Below the pieces are notes generated by a model. The model saw only the letters and a program-made list of their open reading frames with translations. It searched no databases and was not told where the DNA came from. DNA of 64,000 nt from Pseudomonas sp. URMO17WK12:I11 (GTDB taxonomy: Bacteria; Pseudomonadota; Gammaproteobacteria; Pseudomonadales; Pseudomonadaceae), in assembly GCF_007677725.1 (NCBI RefSeq), contig NZ_VEDF01000004.1, forward strand, positions 1-64,000, given 5' to 3'. This document shows, piece by piece, positions 45,257 through 55,600 of the stretch. The position numbers were made by a program, and so were the translations under genes. Within the stretch, counting starts at the first letter, position 1. The number at the start of each line of letters is the position of its first letter.

Positions 45257-46570
45257 ATGACACTGAACAACATCGACATCGACACGCTCGTGGTGGGCGC
45301 CGGCCAAGCCGGTGTGGCCATGAGCGAACATTTGAGCAAGCTTGGCGTGCCGCACCTGGTGCTCGAGCGCAACCGCATCGCCGAGGCCTGGCGCAGCGGA
45401 CGCTGGGATTCTCTGGTGGCCAACGGCCCGGTCTGGCATGACCGTTTCCCCGGCCTTGAATTCAACCTCGACGCCGACGCCTTCGCCGGCAAGGACCAGG
45501 TGGCGGACTACTTCGAGCAATACGTGCGCAAGTACAACCTGCCGGTACGCACGGGCATCGAAGTCAAACGCGTGGTGCGCAATGCCGACCGCCCAGGCTT
45601 CACCGTCGAGACCAACGAAGGGGTGATCCGCGCCAATCGCGTGGTGGCGGCGACCGGGCCGTTCCAGAAGCCGGTGATCCCGGCGATCGCGCCCAAGGAC
45701 GACAGCCTGCATCAGATCCACTCCGCCGCCTACTTCAACCCCGAGCAATTGCCCGCGGGCGCGGTGTTGGTGGTAGGTGCCGGTTCTTCGGGGGTGCAGA
45801 TCGCCGAGGAACTGATGCGCGCCGGTCGCCAGGTCTACCTGTCGGTCGGCGCCCATGACCGTCCGCCGCGTGCCTACCGCAACCGTGATTTCTGCTGGTG
45901 GCTAGGCGTGCTGGGTGAGTGGGACGCGGAAATCGCCAAGCCTGGACGCGAGCACGTCACCATCGCCGTCAGCGGCGCCCGTGGCGGCCACACCGTGGAT
46001 TTTCGCGCCCTTGCTCATCAGGGCATGACCCTGGTCGGCCTGACCCAGTCGTTCGACAACGGCGTGGCGCACTTCCAGGACAACCTGGTGGACAACATCA
46101 AGCGAGGCGATGAGAACTACCTGGCCCTGCTCGACGCCGCCGACGCCTATGTCGAGCGCAACGGCCTGGATCTGCCGCTGGAACCGCAAGCTCGACAGCG
46201 CCTGGCCGACCCCGCTTGCATGGTCGAGCCGCTGCGCCAGCTGGACCTGGCCGAAGCCGGCGTGACCAGCATCATCTGGGCGACCGGCTACGGCGTCGAC
46301 TTCAGCTGGTTGCAGGTCGACACCTTCGATGCCAACGGCAAGCCGCAGCATCAGCGCGGGGTGGCGCGGGAACCGGGCGTGTACTTCCTCGGCCTGCCAT
46401 GGCTGTCGCGGCGCGGTTCGTCGTTCATCTGGGGGGTGTGGCATGACGCCAAGCACGTCGCCGGCCATATCGCTACCCAACGCACCTACCTGGCCTACCG
46501 TGACCGCGAGCAGCGTGAAGCGGATCAGCAGCCAACCCTCAGCACTGTCAGCCACCTCGGAGCACACTGA
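45257..46570 (+). CDS. Flavin-containing monooxygenase
   Basis: 437 aa. The FAD-binding site is GAGQAG at 14-19 and the NAD(P)H site is GAGSSG at 174-179. IWATGYGVDFSW near the C-terminus is the ATG motif of FMO/Baeyer-Villiger-type enzymes. It is expected to oxygenate a nitrogen, sulfur or carbonyl carbon of a small substrate. The TGATG overlap with the RidA gene shows they are made together. Confidence 0.9.
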   Translation: MTLNNIDIDTLVVGAGQAGVAMSEHLSKLGVPHLVLERNRIAEAWRSGRWDSLVANGPVWHDRFPGLEFNLDADAFAGKDQVADYFEQYVRKYNLPVRTGIEVKRVVRNADRPGFTVETNEGVIRANRVVAATGPFQKPVIPAIAPKDDSLHQIHSAAYFNPEQLPAGAVLVVGAGSSGVQIAEELMRAGRQVYLSVGAHDRPPRAYRNRDFCWWLGVLGEWDAEIAKPGREHVTIAVSGARGGHTVDFRALAHQGMTLVGLTQSFDNGVAHFQDNLVDNIKRGDENYLALLDAADAYVERNGLDLPLEPQARQRLADPACMVEPLRQLDLAEAGVTSIIWATGYGVDFSWLQVDTFDANGKPQHQRGVAREPGVYFLGLPWLSRRGSSFIWGVWHDAKHVAGHIATQRTYLAYRDREQREADQQPTLSTVSHLGAH

Positions 46571-46986
46571 TGCCTACGCATACCCGCATCCGCATGTTCA
46601 ACACCAAACAGACCTACCCCAATCAGAGCCTGGACAACGACCTGTGCCAAGCCGTGCGGGCGGGCAACACCGTCTACGTGCGCGGCCAGGTCGGCACCGA
46701 CTTCGCCGGCAAGCTGGTGGGCCTGGGCGATCCACGGGCCCAGGCCGAACAGGCGATGAAAAACGTCAAGCAGTTGCTCGAGGAGGCCGGCTCGGACCTC
46801 TCGCACATCGTCAAGACCACCACCTATATCACCGATCCACGCTTCCGCGAGCCGGTGTACATGGAAGTCGGCAAATGGCTCAAGGGAGTGTTCCCGATTT
46901 CCACCGGCCTGGTGGTCGCGGGCCTGGCGCAGCCTGAGTGGCTGATGGAAATCGATGTCATTGCAGTGGTGCCGGATCAGCCGTGA
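46570..46986 (+). CDS. RidA/YjgF-family enamine-imine deaminase-like protein
   Basis: 138 aa, single Rid domain, with VRAGNTVYVRGQVGTD, AQAEQAMKNVKQLLEEAGS and EIDVIAV near the end. RidA proteins hydrolyse reactive imines or enamines; members in catabolic operons act on pathway intermediates. It overlaps the monooxygenase stop by one base. Confidence 0.9.
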   Translation: MPTHTRIRMFNTKQTYPNQSLDNDLCQAVRAGNTVYVRGQVGTDFAGKLVGLGDPRAQAEQAMKNVKQLLEEAGSDLSHIVKTTTYITDPRFREPVYMEVGKWLKGVFPISTGLVVAGLAQPEWLMEIDVIAVVPDQP

Positions 46987-46994
46987 TTCGCTAC

Positions 46995-47019
46995 CCAAGG
47001 GGCGCCACGCGCCCCTTGG
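46995..47019. terminator. Hairpin terminator between convergent genes
   Basis: CCAAGGGGCGC/GCGCCCCTTGG pair around CAC; followed by TGTTT on the plus strand. Confidence 0.75.
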
Positions 47020-47022
47020 TGT

Positions 47023-47928
47023 TTAGAACTTGGCCAGTTCTTCGCGGCAGAACTCCACGAACAACTGCGCAGGCTTGGTCAGTTGCACACGCTTCAGATG
47101 CGCGGCCGCCAGCCCTGACAGCGCCACCGGCTCGGCGATGTCGATCATCACCAGCTTCTGCCCGTCATACGTGCATTCCGAATGTGGCCGCGTCACCAGC
47201 AGCGAGAAGCCGAACCCCTGGCCGACCATGCCGCGCACCATCTCGATCGACGGCGAGCTGAACACGATATTGGGCGTCAGGCCCAGGTCATTGAACAGGC
47301 TGACGAAATACGTGCGACTTGGCGCGACGTCCAGCAGGATCATCGGTTCCGGACACAGGTCGCGCAGCGACACCTGGGCCTGGCCGGCAAAGCGGTGTTT
47401 TTCCGGCAGCAGCACATAGGGCTTCTGCGGCGCCATCAGCGGTTCGGCCTCGATGGTGCCATCGAGGTCGTGTTCGTAGAGAAACGCCAGGTCGAATGTG
47501 CCGGCAGTCAGGCCTTGAATCAGGTCTTGTTGTTCGCCGTCGCGCAGGCGAATATCGACGCCGGGGTAACGCTGGCGAAAGCCTGCGATCAAACGCGGCA
47601 GGTAAAGCGGCGCCACTGTCTCGAAACAGCCTATGTCGATCTGCCCGGCCACCGTATCGTTGTCGGCCAGCGCGTTCTGCTCGAACTCGTGAGCCATCTG
47701 CAGCAGTGACTTGGTCTTGGCATAGAAACGCTTGCCACTGGGCGTTAGCGACACGCCCTGGGCATGGTGGCGGATGAACAGCTGCACGCCGAAGCTCTCT
47801 TCCAGGCTCTTGATCGCGGTGGAGATCGACGGCTGGGCGATATACAGCTGGCGTGACGCCTCGGCAACACTGCCGGCCTCGACGGTGGTGACGAAATACT
47901 TGAGTTGTCGCAGGGTATAGGAAGCCAT
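47023..47928 (-). CDS. LysR-type transcriptional regulator
   Basis: 301 aa; the start at 47928 begins MASYTLRQLKYFVTTVEAGS. The HTH is at ~18-37 (AEASRQLYIAQPSISTAI), with a substrate-binding domain after ~90. It is convergent with the FMO-RidA pair and is the likely regulator of this cluster. Confidence 0.9.
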   Translation of the reverse strand: MASYTLRQLKYFVTTVEAGSVAEASRQLYIAQPSISTAIKSLEESFGVQLFIRHHAQGVSLTPSGKRFYAKTKSLLQMAHEFEQNALADNDTVAGQIDIGCFETVAPLYLPRLIAGFRQRYPGVDIRLRDGEQQDLIQGLTAGTFDLAFLYEHDLDGTIEAEPLMAPQKPYVLLPEKHRFAGQAQVSLRDLCPEPMILLDVAPSRTYFVSLFNDLGLTPNIVFSSPSIEMVRGMVGQGFGFSLLVTRPHSECTYDGQKLVMIDIAEPVALSGLAAAHLKRVQLTKPAQLFVEFCREELAKF

Positions 47929-48088
47929 GGGCACCTCGGTGGCGCTGGGAACAGGCGCCTGGTTCTGATGTGCCACCACTTTACCTCGGCGCGGCGCACA
48001 GCGGACGGCCGAGGGTTCGAGGATTTGCCTATGGCTTGGGCATATATTTACTGCATCGATGGCGCTTGTCGGTCAGCGCTGCCAGCTC

Positions 48089-48331
48089 TCACTCGAACTC
48101 GACATTGACCATGACACAGTCATCCCCCACCGGCTTGAAGCCTGCTTCACACGGCATGCCGACGATCGGCGCTACCGAGCGTTTGCAACGCTGCGGCCTA
48201 TCCGAGGCGTCGCGCTGATCGAATGTGCTGATCGCCAGCTGGGCATCCGCATCGACGCTCAAGGCTTGTTCCCGTTGCGCATGAACTCCACCTGCCAGCA
48301 CCAGCAGCATTATCAACGTAGCCATCTCCAT
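48089..48331 (-). CDS. Small exported Cys-containing protein
   Basis: 80 aa. A near-perfect AGGAGGT site lies 6 bases before the ATG at 48331. A short signal peptide ends GGVHAQ (residue ~19). The mature part has three cysteines (49, 61, 72) in RCKRS, MPCEAGF and DDCVMV. No family recognised. Confidence 0.7.
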   Translation of the reverse strand: MEMATLIMLLVLAGGVHAQREQALSVDADAQLAISTFDQRDASDRPQRCKRSVAPIVGMPCEAGFKPVGDDCVMVNVEFE

Positions 48332-48500
48332 ACCTGTCACCTCCTGATCGGGATTGAACTGGGTGATCAGGCTAGGGCTGCGTGGCGCGCGCGCGCAGCT
48401 GGAATGTCCTCCGCGCTCGTCTGCAGACCCCGACACGACTGGTGAAACAAGCCAAAGCGTCTTTACTGCTTAATAACGACCCCAGGAACGGTGTGCGCCT

Positions 48501-48887
48501 ATGAAGATCGTTGTCACCAGCATCCTCGTCGACGACCAAGCCAAGGCCTTGGCCTTCTACCACTACGTGCTCGGCTTCATGCCCAAACACGATAACCCCA
48601 TGGGCCAACATCGTTGGCTGACGCTGACCTCACCCCACGACCCCAACGGCGTCGAGCTCCTGCTCGAACCGGATGCGCATCCTGCGGCCAAGACCTACAA
48701 GCAGGCGCTCAAGCAGGACGGCATCGCTGCAACGACCTTCGCGGTGCGCGATATCGACGCTGAATATATCCGTTTGTGCAAGGCCGGCGTCATCTTCACC
48801 CAGGCGCCGACGAGCCTCGGCGACGTGACCGTCGCGGTGTTCGACGATACCTGCGGCAACCTGATCCAGATCGCGCAGAAACACTGA
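48501..48887 (+). CDS. VOC-superfamily (glyoxalase-like) protein
   Basis: 128 aa with the two beta-alpha-beta-beta-beta halves of a VOC domain; KALAFYHYVLGFMPKHD and GVELLLEP in the first, DTCGNLIQIAQ at the end. Candidate metal ligands include Glu52 and the terminal region; the reaction is not determined (isomerase, dioxygenase or resistance protein are all possible). Confidence 0.85.
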   Translation: MKIVVTSILVDDQAKALAFYHYVLGFMPKHDNPMGQHRWLTLTSPHDPNGVELLLEPDAHPAAKTYKQALKQDGIAATTFAVRDIDAEYIRLCKAGVIFTQAPTSLGDVTVAVFDDTCGNLIQIAQKH

Positions 48888-48960
48888 TCGCCCCCATGAC
48901 AGGCGCTGTAGCCCTGGCTACAGTGCTGCCGTAGCCAGTGCGCCACAACAAGGAAAACCA

Positions 48961-49530
48961 ATGCGCCACGAATTCAGCGACGTGCTCAACGACCTGGTGG
49001 ATTATTTTCTGCTGGGCGATATCCAGATGCTCGAGCGCTTCAAGCAGGAAAACCAGCTGCCAGACGACCTCGCCCGTGCGTTCACCAGCACCGACAGCGG
49101 CGATCAGGCGGTTGCCGAGGGTGTGGTGGTGCCACTGGCCGGCGTCGATAACCTGCCCTATCACATACTCTTCACCCTCGATGGCACCACGCCAGCCTTG
49201 CTCGAACCTGGAAGTCGCCTCAAGCACAGGCGCAATGGTTATGTGCTGCACGTCCAGCACCGGGCCGTGATGCTGTACACCTGGCGCATTCTGCAGCACT
49301 TCACCAACAAGACCCTGGGCGACCTGCTGGCCCGTTACCAGGTGCCGGGACGGCCGATCATCGAGCTGGACAACGGTTGGTATGACGTCGAGGTGCTGGC
49401 CGGGGCGCTGATCCGCGACGGCCTGTACGAACCGGCGTTCGAGTTCGTGCTGACCAAGCGCTGGAGCCGGGGCGAAGCCAAGCAGGTAGACACTGGCTAT
49501 GCCTTCAGCTTGCGCGGCTATTTCGATTGA
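48961..49530 (+). CDS. Conserved hypothetical cytoplasmic protein
   Basis: 189 aa, acidic N-terminal half (FSDVLNDLVDYFLLGD), aromatic and basic later (VLHVQHRAVMLYTWR). There is no signal peptide or membrane segment. I do not recognise the family. An AGGAAAACCA site precedes the ATG. Confidence 0.75.
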   Translation: MRHEFSDVLNDLVDYFLLGDIQMLERFKQENQLPDDLARAFTSTDSGDQAVAEGVVVPLAGVDNLPYHILFTLDGTTPALLEPGSRLKHRRNGYVLHVQHRAVMLYTWRILQHFTNKTLGDLLARYQVPGRPIIELDNGWYDVEVLAGALIRDGLYEPAFEFVLTKRWSRGEAKQVDTGYAFSLRGYFD

Positions 49531-49532
49531 GC

Positions 49533-49564
49533 GTGGCGCTCAAGGCCGCAGGCCTTGGCGCCAC
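49533..49564. terminator. Hairpin between convergent genes
   Basis: GTGGCGCTCAAGGCC and GGCCTTGGCGCCAC pair (one bulge) around GCA, just after the hypothetical gene's stop. Confidence 0.65.
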
Positions 49565-49581
49565 CTCACTGGCAGCGCACT

Positions 49582-51261
49582 TCAGGTGTGATTGATGTCG
49601 CGGTCCTTGGTTTCCGGCAGGAAGCAGATCCCCAGCACCGCGGTCATCACGGCAATCACGATCGGGTACCACAGCCCGTAGTAGATATCACCGGTCGCCG
49701 CGACCATGGCGAATGCCACCGTCGGCAGAAAACCGCCGAACCAGCCGTTGCCGATGTGATACGGCAGCGACATCGAGGTGTAGCGAATGCGTGCGGGGAA
49801 CAACTCGACCAGCCAGGCGGCGATCGGCCCGTACACCATGGTGACGTAGATCACCAGGATGGTCAGCAGCAACAGCACCATCGGGTAGTGGATTTTCGTG
49901 GGGTCGGCCTTTTCCGGATAACCCGCTTCCTTCAAGGCGCCGCCCAGGGTGGCGGTAAAGGCATCGCTGCGGACCTTGAGGTCGCCAGCGGTCAAGGCGC
50001 TCCCCTCGAAGCTTGGGATCACCCGCTCGCCAATGCGCACCTGCGCAGTACTGCCGGGCTCGGCCGCCTGGTTGGTGTACGGGATCGCGCGCTTGGCCAG
50101 CAAGCTCTTGGCAATGTCGCAGGAGCTGGTGAATCTGGCCTTGCCCACCGGATCGAACTGGAACGCGCACTGCGCCGGGTCGGCCACCACCACCACCGGG
50201 TTCTGCTCCTGGGCGACGAACACATCGGGGTTACCGTATTGGGTCAACGCCTTGAAGATTGGGAAATAGGTCAGTGCGGCGATGATGCAGCCGGCCATGA
50301 TGATTTTCTTGCGGCCAATGCGGTCCGACAGGCTGCCGAAGATGATGAAGAACGGTGTGCCGATCAGCAGCGAACCTGCGATCAACAGGTTGGCGGTCTG
50401 CGGCTCGATCTTGAGCATCTGCAAGAGGAAGAACAGCGCATAGAACTGCCCGGTGTACCACACCACCGCTTGCCCGGCAGTCCCGCCGAGCAGCGACATG
50501 ATGACCACCTTGAGGTTGTCCCAGCGCGCGAACGACTCGGTCAGCGGCGCCTTGGATGCCTTGCCCTCGGCTTTCATCTTGAGGAACACCGGCGACTCAT
50601 TGAGCTGCAGGCGGATATACACCGAAATCGCCAGCAACACGATCGACAGCAGGAATGGCACGCGCCAGCCCCAGGCTTCGAACACCTCGGTGCCCATCAG
50701 GGTGCGGCAGGTGAGGATTACCAGCAGCGACAGGAACAGCCCCAGTGTCGCGGTGGTCTGGATCCACGCGGTGAAAAAGCCTCGCCGCCCTTTGGGCGCA
50801 TGCTCGGCCACGTAAGTAGCGGCGCCGCCGTATTCGCCCCCCAACGCCAGGCCCTGGAGCAGGCGCAAGGTGATCAGGATGACCGGCGCCGCCACGCCGA
50901 TGGTCGCATAGCTGGGCAGCAGACCCACCACTGCGGTGGAAATACCCATGATGACGATGGTGATGAGGAAGGTGTGCTTACGCCCGATCATGTCGCCCAG
51001 GCGGCCGAACACGATAGCGCCGAAGGGCCGCACGGCAAAGCCTGCGGCGAAGGCCAGCAAGGCGAAGATGAACGAGGTGGTTTCATTGACCCCGGCGAAG
51101 AAATGCTTGGCGATGATCGCCGCCAGTGAGCCGTAGAGGTAGAAGTCGTACCACTCGAATACCGTGCCCAAGGAGGAAGCGAAGATGACCTTGCGCTCCT
51201 CCTTGGTGATCCCGCGTTGGGGCGCGCTACTGCCCGTGGATGCGCTGTCGAGAACCGCCAT
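49582..51261 (-). CDS. MFS transporter of the metabolite:H+ symporter (MHS) family with a large loop
   Basis: 559 aa; typical MHS proteins are ~430-450. The N-terminal SSLGTVFEWYDFYLYGSLA, GRLGDMIGRK and GLALGGEYGGA mark the ShiA/ProP family. A soluble insertion of ~110 residues (about 345-460, containing CAFQFDPVGKARFTSSCD) interrupts the C-terminal half of the helices and probably faces the periplasm; its two Cys could form a disulfide. It likely imports an organic acid or osmolyte with protons. Confidence 0.88.
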   Translation of the reverse strand: MAVLDSASTGSSAPQRGITKEERKVIFASSLGTVFEWYDFYLYGSLAAIIAKHFFAGVNETTSFIFALLAFAAGFAVRPFGAIVFGRLGDMIGRKHTFLITIVIMGISTAVVGLLPSYATIGVAAPVILITLRLLQGLALGGEYGGAATYVAEHAPKGRRGFFTAWIQTTATLGLFLSLLVILTCRTLMGTEVFEAWGWRVPFLLSIVLLAISVYIRLQLNESPVFLKMKAEGKASKAPLTESFARWDNLKVVIMSLLGGTAGQAVVWYTGQFYALFFLLQMLKIEPQTANLLIAGSLLIGTPFFIIFGSLSDRIGRKKIIMAGCIIAALTYFPIFKALTQYGNPDVFVAQEQNPVVVVADPAQCAFQFDPVGKARFTSSCDIAKSLLAKRAIPYTNQAAEPGSTAQVRIGERVIPSFEGSALTAGDLKVRSDAFTATLGGALKEAGYPEKADPTKIHYPMVLLLLTILVIYVTMVYGPIAAWLVELFPARIRYTSMSLPYHIGNGWFGGFLPTVAFAMVAATGDIYYGLWYPIVIAVMTAVLGICFLPETKDRDINHT

Positions 51262-51469
51262 GGGTTGCCTCCGTCTTGTCGTGTTCGCAGGCCGGAGTAC
51301 CCAGTACCCCTTTCACCATCGCACCCAGGCCCTAGGGCTAGCATTGGTTGCGCGAAGCACGACGAGACGCAGGGCCTCGGATCGCAGCAAGGTCATCTCA
51401 AGCATAATCCGCTTTGCCGAGATATCCACTGGCCAGCATGCCGACAGTCTGGCCAATGTGGCTGGCGCG

Positions 51470-52396
51470 TTACTCGTTCACCGCCCGCTGCAGCAACCCG
51501 CCCTCATGGCGCGCGAGGATACGCAGCAATTGATCGACCAACGCCCGGTCCGGCGCCTCCAGGTGAAAATGATGCCCGCCTGGGTGCCATGAAACCTTGG
51601 CCTGCGCCGGCAAGGCCTCCCGGCGCGCCTCGAAGCCGGTGCCGGCGAACGCACCTTGGCGACCGAACATCAGGTACAGCGGGCAGCGGATTTCCTGCAG
51701 CAGCTCGCACGCCTCGCGTTCGGTGAGTGGCATCGGTTCGGGCAGCACCAACCGAGGGTCGTGGCGCCAGCAATAGCCGTCGGTCAACTGCAACAAATCA
51801 CGCAGCGCCAGGATCCGCGCTGCATCTTCGCTCAGCTCGCCATCCAGGCGCTTGCGCCGCTGCTCCAAGGCTGCCTCAAGGTTGTCGAAGCGGCTCGCCG
51901 CAGGCTCGGCAAACCCTTGCAACTGGCTGCGCTGGACCATGCGCTTGAGCCGATAGGCCCGCGCCAGGTGCTGCACGCGCTCGTCTTCGGCAACCGTGAA
52001 CGGTGCGCCCATGCCGTCGAGAAAGGTCATGCTGGCGATGCCACTGGTCATCGCCGCCAGCACCGAGGCAACGCCGCTGCCCATGCCATGCGCGAGTACA
52101 TGAAACTGCGCAAGGCCCAGGCTTTCGGCGACGGCAAGCATGTCCTCGGCGTGTTCCCACAGGTAATAACCGCTGTCATGCCGGCGATGGTCCGAGCGAC
52201 CGTGCCCGACCAGATCAGGGGCGACCACGAAACAGCCGTCGAGCATGGGCGCCAAGCGCTCGAAACTGGCGGCGTTATCGAGCCAACCGTGCAGGGCCAG
52301 CACGGGGATACCGCCCTCCTCGCCCCAACAGCGCACGGCGATTTCGATGCCATTGAGGTCAAGCAGATGGTCCCTGGGTGTCGATGATGAACGCAT
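51470..52396 (-). CDS. Alpha/beta-hydrolase fold protein lacking the standard nucleophile
   Basis: 308 aa; the start at 52396 follows AGGAAGG. The oxyanion-side LALHGWLDNAASF, VAPDLVGHGRSD and the C-terminal His in PGGHHFHLEAPD are typical of the fold. The nucleophile elbow reads AHGMGSG, with Gly104 where Ser is expected (GHSMGG in related enzymes). It may be a non-catalytic member or use a different residue. Confidence 0.85.
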   Translation of the reverse strand: MRSSSTPRDHLLDLNGIEIAVRCWGEEGGIPVLALHGWLDNAASFERLAPMLDGCFVVAPDLVGHGRSDHRRHDSGYYLWEHAEDMLAVAESLGLAQFHVLAHGMGSGVASVLAAMTSGIASMTFLDGMGAPFTVAEDERVQHLARAYRLKRMVQRSQLQGFAEPAASRFDNLEAALEQRRKRLDGELSEDAARILALRDLLQLTDGYCWRHDPRLVLPEPMPLTEREACELLQEIRCPLYLMFGRQGAFAGTGFEARREALPAQAKVSWHPGGHHFHLEAPDRALVDQLLRILARHEGGLLQRAVNE

Positions 52397-52623
52397 GAAT
52401 ACCTTCCTGTTTGGAGGCCTGGCACGCGTGCCGGAGCGCAACCACCAGGCCGGGCCTGCAAGAGACTTCGACGTCTTACCTTCTCGCGATGAGCGCCGTC
52501 ACGTTGCTCCCTGACCGACACAGGCGTAGGCGACACCGACGCATGCCGTGCTACCTATCTACCCCAAGGGCCAGGGCGGGCTCTGTGCTCAATGGGCGCT
52601 TCGGCAAACCATGGAGCATCCCG

Positions 52624-55600
52624 ATGAACCCAGTCCGTCCTTATCATGCCCAGCAGCTGGCGCGCAGCCTGCCGTCGTGGACCACACATCTGCACAGCAG
52701 TGCGGTCGAGGCGATCATGAGCGCTCAACGCCACCCATACCTTCAGGCCGATGGCCAGGCCGAACCGTGGTACCTGAGCGCCGCCGCGCAGCAGCGCGAG
52801 GCGCTGCGGGCGGCGCTGAAGCAGCGTGACCACAGCCTCGAGGCCTTGCATAAGGCCCTGCAGCCGCTGCAGGGCTTGACCGAGTTTTGCCAGCCGCTGT
52901 TGCAGCAGGCGTTGGCGATTCCCGCCCCGGTCGATCGGGCGGTGTATTTCTTCCAGCCGTTCAAACGCCGCCCCTTCGTCCAGGTCGAAGGCGAATCTGG
53001 ACTGGCGGCAGGGCTGGAGCACGAGCAGTTCGAGTACGATGCCAGCGGCACCGCGCGCAAAGTCAGCTTGCTCGAAGCGGCCCTGCACAACTTCGTCGAT
53101 AGCACGGAAACCGGCCCCTACAGCGAACTGCACAGCAGCAAGACCGACAGCACGCGGCTGGTGGGCTTGAGCGTGCCCGGATTTGTCCAGACCTGCCGTG
53201 AACTGGACCTCGGGCAGCGTTATCAAGATCACCTCGCAAGCCTGTACGACGGCGAGCAGGCAGCACTGCTCGAAGCGCGCTGGTGCCAAGCGAGCCGCGA
53301 CGAGCTGCGGGTTCACGCGCAGATCGCCGCCATGCAGGACAGGCTCGACGCGCTCGGCCTGTCTGCCATCGAGCAGCTGTGTGCCCACGCGCGAACGCCC
53401 TCCCATTCCGGCGAGCCCTGGGTGTGCCGGCGACTGGAACTGTTTGGGGTGCCGTTGCACGACGTGTTGGTCATTGGCCCCGCGCAGCCCGGCGCAGCCA
53501 ACCCGTGCATCCTGTTCATCCCTGGCGCCCCAGACGCGCCGCTACAGCAGTACAGTTCGGCCCAAGCCGCAGCCGCCGGTCTCACCCGACGCATGCAGCA
53601 CAGCGCGATGCTGCAGTGGATGATCCGCCGTGCACCGCAGGCTTTGCAGGCAGCGCTCTTCAAGCGGGTGACCGAGCGCCTGTTCGACCGACCGCAACCG
53701 CCCACGGTCCCGCCGCTGCTGCCTAAGCCCGACCCGCATCTGGACTTCGCCACCCACCCCCTGCCCGCTGCCCCCTGGGCCCGCCTGTACGCCGCCCATG
53801 TCGCCAGGCTCAAGGCTGACGCCGCCTGCCTGGCCGTGCCTACCGCTCAAGTCGACGCCCAGGCGCGACTGGCACTGCTGGAGCATATCGCCTCCGTGGG
53901 CCTGGACCTGGCCAATGTGGCCGCGCTGTTCGTCCCTGGGCTCAATGGCGTGATGCTGGCGGTGGGCGGTGCACAGTTGATGAACAGCGTGTTTCATGGC
54001 ATCGAAGCCTGGGAGCAGGATGACAAGGCCCAGGCAGCCGCCCAGCTGGAGTCGGTCCTGCTCAACATTGCGCTGATGGGCGCAATCGGCGGTGGTGTGG
54101 CAGTGCTGAAAAGCTCACGGTTCGTCGACTCGCTGATCAGCATCGAACACGCAGGTGGTGAGCGGCTATGGCGGCCGGAGCTGGCGTCTTACGCAACAAA
54201 CCGCACGCTGCCCGCATCGGTCACGGCCAACGCACGCGGACAGTTGTTGCATCAAGGGCGTTTTTACGCGCGCCTGGACGGGCGGTTATACGAGCAACGC
54301 CTAGGCGCTGACGGTCAATGGCGGCTTGTTCATCCGGCCGACCCGCACGCCTACCAGCCTGTCATGCGTCAGGTTGGCGAGGGCGCATGGCGAATCGAAG
54401 GCGAACAACCGCTGGATTGGCCGCGACAACAACTGCTCAGCCGCCTGGCAGGCGACGCCGAGGACCTTGCCGAGGCCGACCTGGATGCCGCGCTGCGCTG
54501 CACAGGCCTGGACGAAGACACCTTGCGCCATGTGCATGTGAGCGAAGGCAACACGCCGCCGCTGCTGGCCGATGTCCTGAATCTGCTGCGGGTCGACCAG
54601 AACGTCGACCAGCTGATTGGCGCGCTGCGGCACGGCGCATCGGTGGCAAACTATCCGGGTTACGTCGTCGACCAATTGCTCGAGCTGCCGGGCTGGCCAG
54701 CGGATCATATGGTGGAGGTGTTCGAGGGTCCTGAAGCCTGGGGACCTTCAACCCTGTATGGCAGCGCCGCACGCCCTGAAGCCAGCGTCGTGACACTGAC
54801 GCGCAACGATCTGGAACTGGGCCAGCTGAGCCAGACCGTGCTCAGCCAACTGGACGAGTCGGCAGCGAGCGCCCTGCTACCGAGCATTGCTGAAGCGAAC
54901 GACCGGGCCAGTGCGCTGAACGGCGTGCTCGCCGATGCCCTGGGCGCCCATCGCACTGAGCTGATCGAGCGGATATACACGGCGGCCCAGCCACCGCTGA
55001 GCGAAGAGGCGCAGGTGCTACAGCGCCAATTCAACAGCCTCTCGCAGCGCACCTTGGAAACCCTGGTGGCCCACGCCAGTGCGCTCGAACGTACACGTCT
55101 GGGCAGTGGACGCGTGCCGCTGCGCATCGCCGAAGAAGCCCGCAGCCTGCAAGCCCGGGGGCGGCTGGACCGGGCCCTGCTCGGCCTGTACCAGCCCAGG
55201 TTGGCCAATGCCGATAGCGCGACCTTGCAGCACGCGCTGCAAACGATGTATCCCGAGGCCAGCCCGGCGCAGCGCCTGCAGCATGCCCTGCTCGATCGCC
55301 GTCAAACGGCGCGACTGCTCGGCCAGCAGCCGCAACGCGCGGGCTATCGCTCACCCCTGCGCCTGGCCGATGGGCGCTTTGGCTACCCTTTGAGCGGTCG
55401 CGGCAGATGGCGCGAGTGGATTCGCCAAGCCACCACCAGTATTGAGGAGCGCAGGCTGCAAGAGCTGTATCCCGCACTGTCTGCACCTGAGCGCCGCGCG
55501 CTGGTGGAAACCCTGCGCCAACGTGGCGATGCCGCCGAGCAGATCCGTCATCTGCAACGCGAGCGCACCGGCTTGCAACGCCATCTGCAGCGTTGGGTCA

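Noticed and set aside
49555..51129. Plus-strand 524-codon frame opposite the MHS transporter
   Set aside because: It is His/Gln/Asp/Arg-rich with no domain, while the minus strand has clear transporter motifs.
52411..52623. Upstream extension of the NEL-effector frame to 52411
   Set aside because: The added 71 residues are Arg/Pro-rich and overlap no ribosome binding site; the ATG at 52624 has GGAG at good spacing.
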